From Streptomyces violens (GTDB taxonomy: Bacteria > Actinomycetota > Actinomycetes > Streptomycetales > Streptomycetaceae), in the NCBI RefSeq assembly GCF_000717745.1, contig NZ_JOBH01000006.1:310001-374000 (forward strand): a DNA stretch of 64,000 nucleotides, written 5' to 3'. The notes below the pieces were generated by a model that saw only the letters and a list, made by a program, of their open reading frames with translations, searched no databases and was not told the origin of the DNA. Positions 26,559 to 35,178 of the stretch are shown here, in pieces (position 1 is the first letter of the stretch; each line of letters opens with the position of its first letter). The position numbers and the translations under genes are program-made.

Positions 26559-27638
26559 GTGTCACCCTTTCCCCGCAATCAGTGGTACGTCGCCGCGTAC
26601 GCCCATGAGGTGGGCCGCGAGCTGTTCACCCGCACGGTCTGCGGGGAGTCGGTCCTCCTGTGGCGTACGGAAGCCGGCGAGGTCGCCGCGATGGCCGACC
26701 GCTGTGTTCACCGGCGCTTCCCGTTGTCGGAGGCGCCGAGCCGGCTGGTCGGTGACACCGTCGTCTGCGGCTACCACGGCTTCACCTACGGCGCGGACGG
26801 CGTGTGCACGGCGGTTCCCGGCCAGGCCCGCGTGCCGCGCACGGCCCGGTTGACCACCTACCCCGTCAAGGAGCAGGACTCCTTCGTGTGGGTCTGGATC
26901 GGTGAGCGCGAGAAGGCCGACGAGGCCCTGATCCCCCGTAGTCCCTGGCTGGACTCGCCGGGTTACACCACCGTCTGCGGCATGGAGCCGTTGGCGGCCC
27001 GGTACGGACTCCTCGTCGACAACCTGTTGGACCTGTCCCACGAGACGTACCTGCACGGCGGCTACATCGGCACCCCCGAGGTCGCGGAGACCCCCATCAC
27101 CACCGAGGTCGACGAGGCGGCCGGTGTCGTCTACGTCAGCCGGCACATGGACGACGCGGCGTGCCCGCCCTTCTATGCCAAGTCCACCGGCATCGAGGGC
27201 CGCATCACCCGCTGGCAGGACATCGAGTACCACGCCCCGTGCCTGTACCTGCTGCACTCCCGGATCGCCCCCGTCGGTGCGCCCGGCCCGAACCCGGACG
27301 GCACCGACCCGCACGCCTTCCACGTCGAGGTCGTCTACGCCATCACCCCCGAGACCGAGCACAGTACGCACGACTTCTGGGCCGTGGCCCGCGACTTCGC
27401 CCTGGAGGACCAGGAGGTCTCCGACTTCCTGCGGGAGAACAACCGCACCGTGGTTCTCCAGGACGTCGTGGCCCTCGACAAGCTCGAGCAGGTCATCGCC
27501 TCCGAGCCGGCCGGAGCGCAGGAGCTCAGCATCAACATCGACACCGGTGGGCTGGCCGCCCGTCGCATCCTCAAGCGGCTGGTGGAGGCCGGTGCGGAGG
27601 CGGGCGCAGCCGGGCGGCAAGCCCTCACGGCGTCATGA
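26559..27638 (+). CDS. Rieske non-heme iron oxygenase (VanA/O-demethylase type), module B
   Basis: Terminal oxygenase, 359 residues, paralogous over its whole length to the module A enzyme. Rieske ligands are in CVHRRF and CGYHGF (about residues 47-71), and the iron site is DLSHETYLHGG near 148-158. The GTG at 26559 follows a GGAGGAG site, and the N-terminus PFPRNQWYVAAY aligns with module A. The stop overlaps the next gene by ATGA. A long 5' gap of 150 bases to operator O2 leaves room for the promoter. Compared with module A, the catalytic motifs are intact, so both copies should be active. Confidence 0.93.
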   Translation: MSPFPRNQWYVAAYAHEVGRELFTRTVCGESVLLWRTEAGEVAAMADRCVHRRFPLSEAPSRLVGDTVVCGYHGFTYGADGVCTAVPGQARVPRTARLTTYPVKEQDSFVWVWIGEREKADEALIPRSPWLDSPGYTTVCGMEPLAARYGLLVDNLLDLSHETYLHGGYIGTPEVAETPITTEVDEAAGVVYVSRHMDDAACPPFYAKSTGIEGRITRWQDIEYHAPCLYLLHSRIAPVGAPGPNPDGTDPHAFHVEVVYAITPETEHSTHDFWAVARDFALEDQEVSDFLRENNRTVVLQDVVALDKLEQVIASEPAGAQELSINIDTGGLAARRILKRLVEAGAEAGAAGRQALTAS

Positions 27639-27922
27639 ACACGTCCCACCCTGCCCCCACCGCCATGCTCACCGGCGCCACCGTCCACCGCGTCGTCTGG
27701 GTCCCCGGCACGGACCGCCTGCGGGGCTGGTGCTGGTGCGGCACGTCCCACGAAACCGAGGGGCCGGTCGAGTTGTGGGAGTGGCTGCTCGCCCACCCCG
27801 ACACCCATCCCGACACTCATGCCGACAGTTCGGCCGGCACGGGGAGCGGGGCTCATCTCAGCCCCGCCGACCGCTCGCCCACATCAGCCCCGAGATCTGC
27901 GAGGAGACGATCCGAGTCATGA
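27635..27922 (+). CDS. Small CxCG protein of unknown function, module B
   Basis: A 95-residue protein with ATGA overlaps at both ends: with the oxygenase stop at 27635-27638 and the reductase start at 27919-27922. The core at about residues 11-52 matches the module A protein: VxWVPGTDRLRGWCWCG and then PVELWEWLLAHP. The C-terminal 40 residues (His/Asp/Ser-rich, then basic) are not conserved in module A, which ends earlier. Only two Cys are present, in CxC. The conserved position inside a Rieske operon argues for a role with that enzyme, but none is known to me. Confidence 0.75.
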   Translation: MNTSHPAPTAMLTGATVHRVVWVPGTDRLRGWCWCGTSHETEGPVELWEWLLAHPDTHPDTHADSSAGTGSGAHLSPADRSPTSAPRSARRRSES

Positions 27923-28881
27923 ACGGCACGTACGAGGAGGCCGAACTCGACCTGGTGGTCACCCACAGAACCGCTGAGGCGGACGGCGTCATCTCCCTGG
28001 AGCTGCGCGACCCGAAGGGCGCAGACCTCCCTGCCTGGACCCCGGGCGCCCATCTCGACGTGGTTCTCGCCCCGGATCTGGTGCGGCAGTACTCACTGTG
28101 CTCCGATCCCGCGGACCGCTCCGTGTGGCGGGTCGCCGTCCTGCGCGAGCCGGACAGCCGCGGCGGGTCCCGGCGGGTCCACGACGAGCTGTGGGAAGGG
28201 AGTGCCGTACGGGTCCGCGGACCGCGCAACCACTTCACGCTGGCCGAGGCCGAGCGCTACGTCTTCATCGCCGGAGGCATCGGTATCACGCCGATCATGC
28301 CCATGGTCGCCGCAGCCGAGGCGGCCGGAGCGGAGTGGACCCTCGCCTACGGTGGCCGCAGCCGGGCCACCATGGCCTTCAGCGGCCACCTCGCGGCGAC
28401 GTACGGAGAGCGCGTGGCGCTCCGTCCGCAGGACGAGTACGGGCTCCTCGATCTCGGAACCCTGCTCGGCACGCCGGACGAGAGCACCCTGGTCTACTGC
28501 TGCGGCCCCGAACCGTTGTTGACGGCCGTCGACGAGCACTGTGCGGCGTGGCCTGCCGGGGCGCTGCATGTGGAGCGCTTCGCGCCCAAGGGACCCGACG
28601 CCCCGGTTCTGGGCGAGCCCTTCGAGGTGCAACTCGCCCAGTCCGGTGTCACGGTGACGGTGCCTCCGCAGAAGACGGTCCTGCAGGCGGTCGAGGAGGC
28701 CGGCGTGCAGGTCCTGTCCTCCTGCCAGGAGGGCACGTGCGGCACCTGCGAAACACCGGTCCTGGCCGGGACGGTCGACCACCGGGACTCTCTCCTGACC
28801 ACCGCCGAACAGGCCGCCATGGACACCATGTTGATCTGCGTCTCGCGCGCCGCCTGCCCGCGCCTCGTCCTCGACCTCTGA
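27919..28881 (+). CDS. Flavin/[2Fe-2S] reductase of a Rieske oxygenase (PDR/VanB type), module B
   Basis: 320-residue reductase with the same order as module A: FMN domain with RQYSLCSDP (about 54-62), NAD domain with FIAGGIGITPI (about 115-125) and CCGPEPLL, then ferredoxin domain with Cys in SCQEGTCGTC near 266-275 and the distal Cys in LICVS. The start ATG 27919 overlaps the small-gene stop. The Arg-Gln-Tyr-Ser motif and absence of a phosphate-binding extension fit an FMN enzyme. It is followed after 19 bases by a P450 gene, which may share it. Confidence 0.93.
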   Translation: MNGTYEEAELDLVVTHRTAEADGVISLELRDPKGADLPAWTPGAHLDVVLAPDLVRQYSLCSDPADRSVWRVAVLREPDSRGGSRRVHDELWEGSAVRVRGPRNHFTLAEAERYVFIAGGIGITPIMPMVAAAEAAGAEWTLAYGGRSRATMAFSGHLAATYGERVALRPQDEYGLLDLGTLLGTPDESTLVYCCGPEPLLTAVDEHCAAWPAGALHVERFAPKGPDAPVLGEPFEVQLAQSGVTVTVPPQKTVLQAVEEAGVQVLSSCQEGTCGTCETPVLAGTVDHRDSLLTTAEQAAMDTMLICVSRAACPRLVLDL

Positions 28882-28900
28882 CCCCGGGGAGACCCACGAC

Positions 28901-30112
28901 ATGAACAGCGACACCATGGCCGATGCCAAGACACCCGCCCTGGACGACGATCCCTTCGGGCACGACATCCTGACCGACCCGTACGCATTCCATGCGCGAC
29001 TGCGGGACACCGGACCCGTGGTCGGCCTGCCCCGTTACGGCGTGCTCGCGATGGGCCGGTACGCCGAGGTCCACGCCTCCTTGCAGAACTGGGAAACCTT
29101 CGTCTCCAGCCGAGGGGCAGGGCTGTCCGACTTCAAGAAGGAGAAGCCCTGGCGGGCGCCGAGCCTGCTGCTGGAGGCCGACCCGCCGGAGCACACCGCG
29201 GCACGCGGAGCGATGGCCGGGGTCATCTCGCCCCGCGCCGTGCGCGAACTGCGGGCAGCTTTCCGGCCCTTCGCAGAGGAACTGGCCGATCGGCTGGTGG
29301 CGCGCGGCACGTTCGACGCGGTCACCGACCTCGCCGAGGTCTACCCGCTGAAGGTGTTCCCCGACGCCGTCGGCCTGCCCGAGCGCGGCCGGGAGAACCT
29401 GCTGCCCTACGGCGCGCTGGCGTTCAACGCCTTCGGTCCGCACAACGACCTGCTCGAAGCCGCACTGGCGACGGCGGCCCCGGTCCAGGAATGGATCATG
29501 AACAGCTGCCGCCGGGAGTCGCTGGCCCCCGGTGGACTCGGTGCCCGGATCTGGGAGGCCGCCGACCGCGGTGAGATCACCCACGAGCAGGCGCCGCTGC
29601 TCGTACGCTCCCTGCTCAGCGCCGGCGTCGACACCACCGTGTACGGCATCGCCAACTCCCTGTACGCACTGGCCACGCACCCCGAGCAGTGGCAGCGCCT
29701 GCACGCCGAGCCGCCCCTTGCCAAGTTCGCCTTCGACGAAGCGCTGCGCTTCGAATCGCCGGTGCAGACGTTCTTCCGCACCACCTCCCACGACACCGAG
29801 ATCGCCGGGGTCCGCATCCCGGAGGGCACCAAGGTGCTGCTCTTCCTCGGGTCGGCCAACCGGGACCCGCGGCACTGGGGGGAGAACGCGGACAGCTTCG
29901 ACATCACCCACCAGGCAGGCGGTCACGTGGCTTTCGGCATGGGGGTGCACCAGTGCGTCGGCCAGCCCATCGCCCGCCTCGAAGCGGATCTCGTGCTCAC
30001 CGCACTCGCCACCCGGATCCGCGGGATCGAACTCGCCGGCGAGCCGGTGCCGAAGCTCAACAACACCCTCAAGGGCTGGGCAAGCATCCCGGTCCGCGTG
30101 ACGCCGGTCTAG
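28901..30112 (+). CDS. Cytochrome P450, module B (CYP199-like)
   Basis: P450 of 403 residues, only distantly related to the module A P450. The I-helix motif is SAGVDTT near 244-250, ExxR is in DEALRFE near 281, and the heme loop AFGMGVHQCVGQPIAR near 346-361 holds the Cys. The segments SLLLEADPPEH and RFESPVQTFFRTT resemble CYP199 enzymes that O-demethylate 4-methoxybenzoate. I give this as resemblance, not proof. ATG 28901 follows a GGGGAGA site, 19 bases after the reductase stop. It is last gene of the rightward operon. Confidence 0.9.
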   Translation: MNSDTMADAKTPALDDDPFGHDILTDPYAFHARLRDTGPVVGLPRYGVLAMGRYAEVHASLQNWETFVSSRGAGLSDFKKEKPWRAPSLLLEADPPEHTAARGAMAGVISPRAVRELRAAFRPFAEELADRLVARGTFDAVTDLAEVYPLKVFPDAVGLPERGRENLLPYGALAFNAFGPHNDLLEAALATAAPVQEWIMNSCRRESLAPGGLGARIWEAADRGEITHEQAPLLVRSLLSAGVDTTVYGIANSLYALATHPEQWQRLHAEPPLAKFAFDEALRFESPVQTFFRTTSHDTEIAGVRIPEGTKVLLFLGSANRDPRHWGENADSFDITHQAGGHVAFGMGVHQCVGQPIARLEADLVLTALATRIRGIELAGEPVPKLNNTLKGWASIPVRVTPV

Positions 30113-30741
30113 CGCTCCGGACCGGCCGGCTCGTCGAAAGCGTCGTGGGTGGGCTTCTCCAGCTGCTTCCAGAGATTCCCGTGAGTCCGTGCCCGGCCCT
30201 CTTCCCGTTCCTCGACAACCGCACTGTCCGGCCGACGACTTCGGGACTCCTGCGTTGCGGAATCTCATGAGCAGCCCCCGAGTCGCTGTCGGCTCCCTCC
30301 ACATCTCGTGGCAGTCCCAGCCGCCATGAAGGGTTAACAAGCCGTTGACGCGCGTGTCTCCGGTGCCTAACTTCAGGGAATGCGTCAGGGAGCGGCATCA
30401 GTGGAAACCACTGGCCGTACTGTCTGATGTGAGGTGTGTGCTCCAAAAACTGCCGGTCTTTCTCACGAAGAGCTGGTGTGATCCATCGGTTCGGCGAATC
30501 AGGATGCGGCGGGTATGGCCGGAGCAGACATCGAGGAGGGACGGTGCGGTTGCGGTCATGAGCCGCAGTCGGCCCCGCTCCGAGACCGTCGCGCACTCTG
30601 TTCCGGGCCGTCGTCGCCTCATCGCCGGAACCGACTGCCTTCCCATCCCGTGGTGGCTGATGCGTGTGCGACGCGGCCGGCAAACCACCGGGTCCGGGGT
30701 CCGGTTGAATGCAGCGAGGCGCCCGAGACGAGGAGAGCCGC
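30113..30741. other. Long intergenic region upstream of iclR-type gene
   Basis: No convincing gene. It contains the dyad CAGTGG-AAA-CCACTG at 30399-30413, a possible operator, and an AT-richer stretch near 30330-30360. A terminator for the P450 operon is not obvious. The iclR-type gene begins 328 bases after the dyad, so a long leader or separate promoter is possible. Confidence 0.4.
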
Positions 30742-31617
30742 ATGCAAGACGGACAGCGGACGACCGGCACGGTAACGGGAAGGGCGCTGCGGGTGCTGGA
30801 GGCCTTTACGAGCGCCCACCCGGTGCTCTGTCTCACGGACATCTCCCGGTACAGCGGCCTGCCTCTGACTACTACGCACCGCCTCGTCAAAGAGCTCACA
30901 TGCTGGGGCGCACTGGAGCGTGAGGAGAGCGGTGGCTACCGCATCGGCCTCAGACTTTGGGAGACAGCGGCACTGGCACCACGTGGGCTGGGACTGCGCG
31001 AGCTGGCCCTGCCCTATCTCGCGGACTTGAATCAGTTCACACGGGAGAACGTCCAGCTGGCCGTGCGCGAGGATCTGTCGGTCGTGTACGTGGAGCGGCT
31101 TGCCGGACGAGGAGCCGTGCCGGTACTGACCCGGGTAGGCGGCCGTTTCTCTCTTCCCCCCACCGGGGTCGGACTGGTGCTCCTCGCGCATGCCCCCGCT
31201 GCGATGCAGGAACAGGTCCTCAGCCAGCCCCTGACTCGCTACACGGAAAAGACTCTCTGCTCTCCCGCCCAGGTGCGGCGTGTCCTCGCCGAGGTGAGGC
31301 AAACCGGCGTCGCCGTCAGCGACCGGCAGATCACGATGGACAGCATGTCGGTCGCCGCGCCCGTGTACGGCCCAGGAGGTGGTGTGGTCGCGGCGGTCTC
31401 GATCGTCGCGCATGCCGACACCGCCCACGCCCACGTCTTGATCCCCCCCGTCCAGGTGGCCGCTCGGGGAATCTCCCGTGCACTGGGGGCCCCTCTCCCC
31501 AGCGTTGGCGTCCAAGCGCCGCACGGCGCCGAACCGGCTCAGTCCTCGCCTCCGTCGACATCGCCGCAGCTCTCATCAGCTACCGCAGATCCACCAACTG
31601 AAGTCAGTGGCGACTGA
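30742..31617 (+). CDS. IclR family transcriptional regulator
   Basis: Winged-helix regulator of 291 residues. The HTH is at about residues 12-65 (SRYSGLPLTTTHRLVKEL), followed by the effector domain about 85-245 with VRQTGVAVSDRQ and GGVVAAVSIV blocks. The ATG at 30742 has a GAGGAGAG site; the upstream in-frame start is disfavoured. The last 40 residues are a low-complexity Pro/Ser tail beyond the family's normal end. IclR proteins often control aromatic-acid catabolism, and it lies just downstream of module B in the same direction, so it may sense a pathway intermediate (inference). Confidence 0.88.
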   Translation: MQDGQRTTGTVTGRALRVLEAFTSAHPVLCLTDISRYSGLPLTTTHRLVKELTCWGALEREESGGYRIGLRLWETAALAPRGLGLRELALPYLADLNQFTRENVQLAVREDLSVVYVERLAGRGAVPVLTRVGGRFSLPPTGVGLVLLAHAPAAMQEQVLSQPLTRYTEKTLCSPAQVRRVLAEVRQTGVAVSDRQITMDSMSVAAPVYGPGGGVVAAVSIVAHADTAHAHVLIPPVQVAARGISRALGAPLPSVGVQAPHGAEPAQSSPPSTSPQLSSATADPPTEVSGD

Positions 31618-31845
31618 GCGGATGCCTGCTGCCGACGTATTAGTCGTGCCTGCTGCTTCGTCATCGACAGCCGCGCCCAACAGGACGGGAGAATCAATGC
31701 CGGTGGGTCCAGGTCACCGATGACTGGTGGACTGCCCCCTGCCACCCGGCCGCGCCGTAAAGCCTCGTGTCACTATTTCGTCACTCTCGCTTCACGTAAC
31801 CCCTACGGGCCCGATGATGCTCCCCAACACCACCCCAGAGGGACC

Positions 31846-32290
31846 ATCCGCGTCCGCGCCATCACGAACACCGCCTCACTTGCCGCCCTACTTCTCACCG
31901 CCTGTACCGACAACGGCACCGGCATCAACACCACACCGCAGCCAGAAAAGACGACCACCGCCCAGACCGCGCCAAAACCAGCTAAGGCGACAGCCACCAC
32001 GACAACCCCCGCCTTCGCCGCCCCCTCTCCTCCTCGGCACCGCGTTCCGATGAGTTCGCGCCGGAGCCGGCGGCCGAGTTGTCGGAACCACCACTGTTCG
32101 CGGCTACGAACAACCGGTTCGCGCTGTGGTCGCCCCAGCCAGAGGAGACATTCGGCCCACGGTGCCCGCGTTCAACTGCGTGCGTGGGGAGAACGTTTGC
32201 CCCGTGCCGGGAGATCAGCGCCCAGAGCAGACGGTGTATGCCCCGCAGCCCGGCTATTTGATGTTGGAGTGGGCATTGCCCTCCGCTTAG
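31846..32290 (+). pseudogene. Decayed copy of the downstream lipoprotein gene
   Basis: The 5' part reads RVRAITNTASLAALLLTAC, a lipoprotein signal, but the expected start codon is ATC at 31846. After a Thr/Pro/Ala-rich stretch the frame is lost. The last 37 codons, in another frame, read PVPGDQRPEQTVYAPQ and end LEWALPSA before TAG at 32290. These match the C-terminus of the next gene (PVPGDQRPERVVYAPQ ... LEWAVPST). It is therefore an inactive tandem duplicate with frameshifts and an internal deletion. Confidence 0.65.
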
Positions 32291-32886
32291 CGCAGCCCTT
32301 TCCATCACCGTACTCACGCACATTCGCCACCGCACTGGCCGCGCTCGTCGCACTGCTCACCGCCTGCTCCAGCAATGTCGCGAAGCCCGAGCGCAGCAAG
32401 GCAAGCAACAGCAGCCAAACCAAGCCGACCGCCACGCCACCCAGGCCGCTGGCACTGGGCAAGGTCAGCAAGTGGGAGGGCGAATTCGAGGGGAGAAAGA
32501 CCTCCGTCACCACCACCGCCGCCACTTACGCACAACCCGTTGCCAAAGGCTCCGTACAGCCCGACGAGGAATTCGGGACTGACAATGCGGACTACGTATG
32601 GGTAGCGCTAGAGGTCAAGGTGTGCAACAAGGAAGGCGCCGACGTACACGTCAACGACACACCGTGGTCGCTGGCGTACGCCGACGGCGCCCGCGTCCAG
32701 CCCTCAGGCACCACCTACAGCGACTTCCCCAAGCCGGAGTACCCGATCGGCGACACGCTGGTGCGGGCGGGCGACTGCGTACGTGGGAAGATCGTGTTCC
32801 CGGTCCCAGGTGATCAGCGTCCGGAGCGAGTGGTGTACGCACCGCAGGACGGCGACGTGCTGGAGTGGGCAGTGCCGTCCACGTAG
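32269..32886 (+). CDS. Putative secreted lipoprotein
   Basis: About 205 residues. A signal-like stretch ends in ALLTAC, a lipobox with Cys at about residue 34, followed by a Ser/Lys/Pro linker and a soluble domain of about 140 residues (WEGEFEGRKTSVTTTAATY ... DYVWVALEVKVCNKEG) that resembles telokin-like DUF4352 domains. No ATG is available near the signal; GTG at 32269 is the best start but lacks a clear ribosome site, so expression is uncertain. It overlaps the stop of the decayed upstream copy. Function unknown. Confidence 0.55.
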   Translation: MGIALRLAQPFPSPYSRTFATALAALVALLTACSSNVAKPERSKASNSSQTKPTATPPRPLALGKVSKWEGEFEGRKTSVTTTAATYAQPVAKGSVQPDEEFGTDNADYVWVALEVKVCNKEGADVHVNDTPWSLAYADGARVQPSGTTYSDFPKPEYPIGDTLVRAGDCVRGKIVFPVPGDQRPERVVYAPQDGDVLEWAVPST

Positions 32887-32973
32887 CGCCTCGCGTACGG
32901 CGAACCACCGCGCCCCCGTCACTGGCGCCCCGGGCATGCCTCGCTCAGGCGCAAGGACTACACCGCCCTTGTG

Positions 32974-33060
32974 ATGAGCCAGACGATGAAGGACGAGGGC
33001 TGGACAGACGAGAACGGGGACGTGGACATGGGCGAGCTGCTGAAGGATGCACAGTGGTAA
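32974..33060 (+). CDS. Short reading frame, possibly a gene tail
   Basis: Twenty-eight codons from ATG 32974 give an acidic peptide, MSQTMKDEGWTDENGDVDMG and then ELLKDAQW. The codon pattern looks coding, and the frame is open upstream to the lipoprotein stop. It may be the 3' remnant of a lost gene rather than a real small protein. I do not recognise it. Confidence 0.25.
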   Translation: MSQTMKDEGWTDENGDVDMGELLKDAQW

Positions 33061-33163
33061 GCGCCTGGCGTCGGTCCTCCGACGGCAGGCGGCGCGCGAC
33101 GGCGGCGGGAGCGGGCGTCGGCCCGGCGGTCGGCTGCGCGGCCGCCCCCGACCAGCAGGCGCG

Positions 33164-33652
33164 TCAGGCGGGAAGGATTTCCTCCAGGGCTTCTACGACC
33201 TCGAAGGAGTCCGGGGTGGTCTGTGGGGAGAAGCGGGCGGCGACGGTGCCGTCGGGGGCGAGGAGGAACTTCTCGAAGTTCCAGCGGATGTCGCCCTTGT
33301 GTCCGTCCGCATCCGCGGTGCGCACGAGCTTCGCGTACAGCGGGTGCCGCCGGGGGCCGTTCACCTCGACCTTCTCGGTCAGCGGGAAGGTGACCCCGTA
33401 CGTGGACGAGCAGAACTTGGCGATCTCCTCGGGTGTTCCGGGCTCCTCCTCCGCGAACTGGTTGCACGGGACGCCGAGGACGGTGAACCCCCGTGCCGCG
33501 TACTTCTTCTGGAGCTGTTCCAGCTCGGTGTACTGCCGGGTGAGGCCGCACTTGGAGGCGACGTTGACGACGAGGACCGCCTTGCCCCGGTACTGGGCGA
33601 GGTCCGCGGGACCGCCCTGGAGAGCGTCGATGTGGACTTCGTAAATAGACAT
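33164..33652 (-). CDS. Glutathione peroxidase-family thiol peroxidase
   Basis: Cys-type GPx homologue, 162 residues. Catalytic Cys is in VASKCGLT (about residues 31-38), the Gln in GVPCNQF (about 67-73), and the Trp in RWNFEKFL (about 127-134). A second Cys in the PCNQF loop region may resolve via thioredoxin, as in bacterial relatives that do not use glutathione. ATG 33652 is used; a much longer open frame upstream belongs to a recombinase relic. It likely detoxifies peroxides in the cytoplasm. Confidence 0.92.
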   Translation of the reverse strand: MSIYEVHIDALQGGPADLAQYRGKAVLVVNVASKCGLTRQYTELEQLQKKYAARGFTVLGVPCNQFAEEEPGTPEEIAKFCSSTYGVTFPLTEKVEVNGPRRHPLYAKLVRTADADGHKGDIRWNFEKFLLAPDGTVAARFSPQTTPDSFEVVEALEEILPA

Positions 33653-33884
33653 GCCGGAGATGGTACGGCCACTCGATTGGATCTTGCCGGGTCTGTGGGC
33701 CCGGCACCGCACCGAACCGCCTCGACTGGCGCCTACACGCCAGATCGCACGGGCCCGACCTGGTGTGGTCCGGCCCAAGTCACCGCGCCGACTGCCCGCA
33801 CCCGAACGTGATCGCCCATCAATGTACGGTGCCCGCCGCCCCGCAGCCGCCGCAAGTACCGTACGCCCTTGGTTCCCGAGGGCA

Positions 33885-34250
33885 AACTCGCCCTCGATCA
33901 TCCGGGCCATGTGGCGGTCGCTGTCGTTGATCAGGTTCATGCGGCCGCCGGTGGCGCCGGTGACCGGCCGCTTGACGTACTCGACGATGTCGATGAGGTC
34001 TTCGAGGTCGCGGGGCTGGCGTACGAGGCGGTCGAGGTCGTAGAAGATGACCCCGTCGATGACGCCGGCTGACAGGGCGGCGAGGAGCTGCCGGAACTCC
34101 GGGCGCAGGACGATCCAGTCGATCGTTCCGTCGGGCGGATGACCTTGCGCTTTTTGAGGCGGAGGTGTCGTTCTCCTTAGTAGGCCTTGGCGAACGGTCC
34201 CCAGCGCAGGCGCTTGCGCGAGTCCTCCCAGCGGGGTTGGACGGCTGGCA
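33885..34250 (-). pseudogene. Serine recombinase (resolvase/invertase type) remnant
   Basis: The clearest block, about 34150-33900, reads VLRPEFRQLLAALSAG, then DGVIFYDLDRLVRQPRDLED and VKRPVTGATGGRMNL, which is the central part of large serine recombinase catalytic domains. The N-terminal segment with the Ser nucleophile and the C-terminal DNA-binding parts are missing. Upstream, frameshifted codons still spell ENDTSA and KRKV, typical of the preceding strand. A separate tail, RWEDSRKRLRWGPFAKAY then stop (about 34250-34190), may be from another element gene. It marks an old integrated element. Confidence 0.65.
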
Positions 34251-34376
34251 CGGTGTCGGCTCCTGATGGTGCTGGACGAGTCCGATACCGGGCACTGTCT
34301 GCCGAGAACAGGGGTTGGGTGATGCCGTCGATCTGCGGTTAGCCTGCCGGGTTTGGCTCCGTGGATACTGGCGATC

Positions 34377-35003
34377 ATGCGTATCGAGATCGATCCCCGG
34401 ACCACGTCCCGCAACGACTTCTACCGGCTGCTGACCGCGACGGTGGTGCCGCGCCCCATCGCCTGGGTGTCGACGATCGCCGCGGACGGCGGCGCCGCGA
34501 ACCTCGCCCCGCACTCCTTCTTCACCATCTCCGCCGTCTCGCCGCCGATCGTGCAGTTCACTTCCGTGGGGCGGAAGGACTCGCTGCTCAATGTGGAAGC
34601 CAGCGGGGAGTTCGTCGTGAACCTCGCGCCTGAGGGGCTTTTTGAGCAGATCAATGAGACGGCGACGGATTTTCCGCACGGAGTGAGTGAGTTCGAGGAG
34701 GTGGGGATTGCTACGGAGCCGAGTCGGTGTGTGAAGCCGCCGCGGGTGGCCGCTTCTCCGGTGGCGCTGGAGTGCCGGCTGCACAGCACGCTGCGCTTCG
34801 GGGACTCCACGGTCGTCTTCGGGCAGGTCGTGCATGCCGTGGTCGCCGAGGACGTCATGACCGATGGGCATCCGGACATTCGTAAGCTGCGCCCGCTGTC
34901 CCGGCTGGGCAGGGATGAGTGGGGGACGGTGGGGGAGGTACGGGAGATCTCGCGCATTCGGTACGCGGACTGGGAGGGGCCGTCGAGCGGCAGCGGTGAC
35001 TGA
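34377..35003 (+). CDS. Flavin reductase-like domain protein
   Basis: FMN-binding split-barrel protein of 208 residues (flavin reductase-like, PF01613). Typical blocks are PRPIAWVSTI (about 22-31), NLAPHSFFTISAVSPP (about 41-56) and FVVNLAPEGL near 80. Relatives supply reduced flavin or act on small molecules. ATG 34377 begins MRIEIDP. Codon use in the middle is less G/C-extreme than neighbours. No clear operon partner; the next gene is 175 bases on. Confidence 0.82.
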   Translation: MRIEIDPRTTSRNDFYRLLTATVVPRPIAWVSTIAADGGAANLAPHSFFTISAVSPPIVQFTSVGRKDSLLNVEASGEFVVNLAPEGLFEQINETATDFPHGVSEFEEVGIATEPSRCVKPPRVAASPVALECRLHSTLRFGDSTVVFGQVVHAVVAEDVMTDGHPDIRKLRPLSRLGRDEWGTVGEVREISRIRYADWEGPSSGSGD

Positions 35004-35178
35004 GGACGACGGTGGCTAAGGACGGCGTCAGCGACTCATCGCGTCAGGCGTCATGGCGAATTCCGGAGGGCGTCGGGCGGTGGCCACTTCCGTATAACGG
35101 GGAGGGCTGAGACTCTCCGGTGTGCTGGAGGGGAAGGGTGGGAGCGCGGAAGGGCTCGGGCGGCCGGCTGGAGGAGAT

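Noticed and set aside
31720..32886. Single 388-codon gene with two lipoprotein-like signals
   Set aside because: The frame joins a dead lipoprotein copy to the intact one; the two LTAC boxes and duplicated C-terminal blocks show it is two genes.
33164..34414. Recombinase-glutathione peroxidase fusion of 416 codons
   Set aside because: The peroxidase has its own ATG at 33652 and normal length; upstream frame belongs to a broken recombinase.
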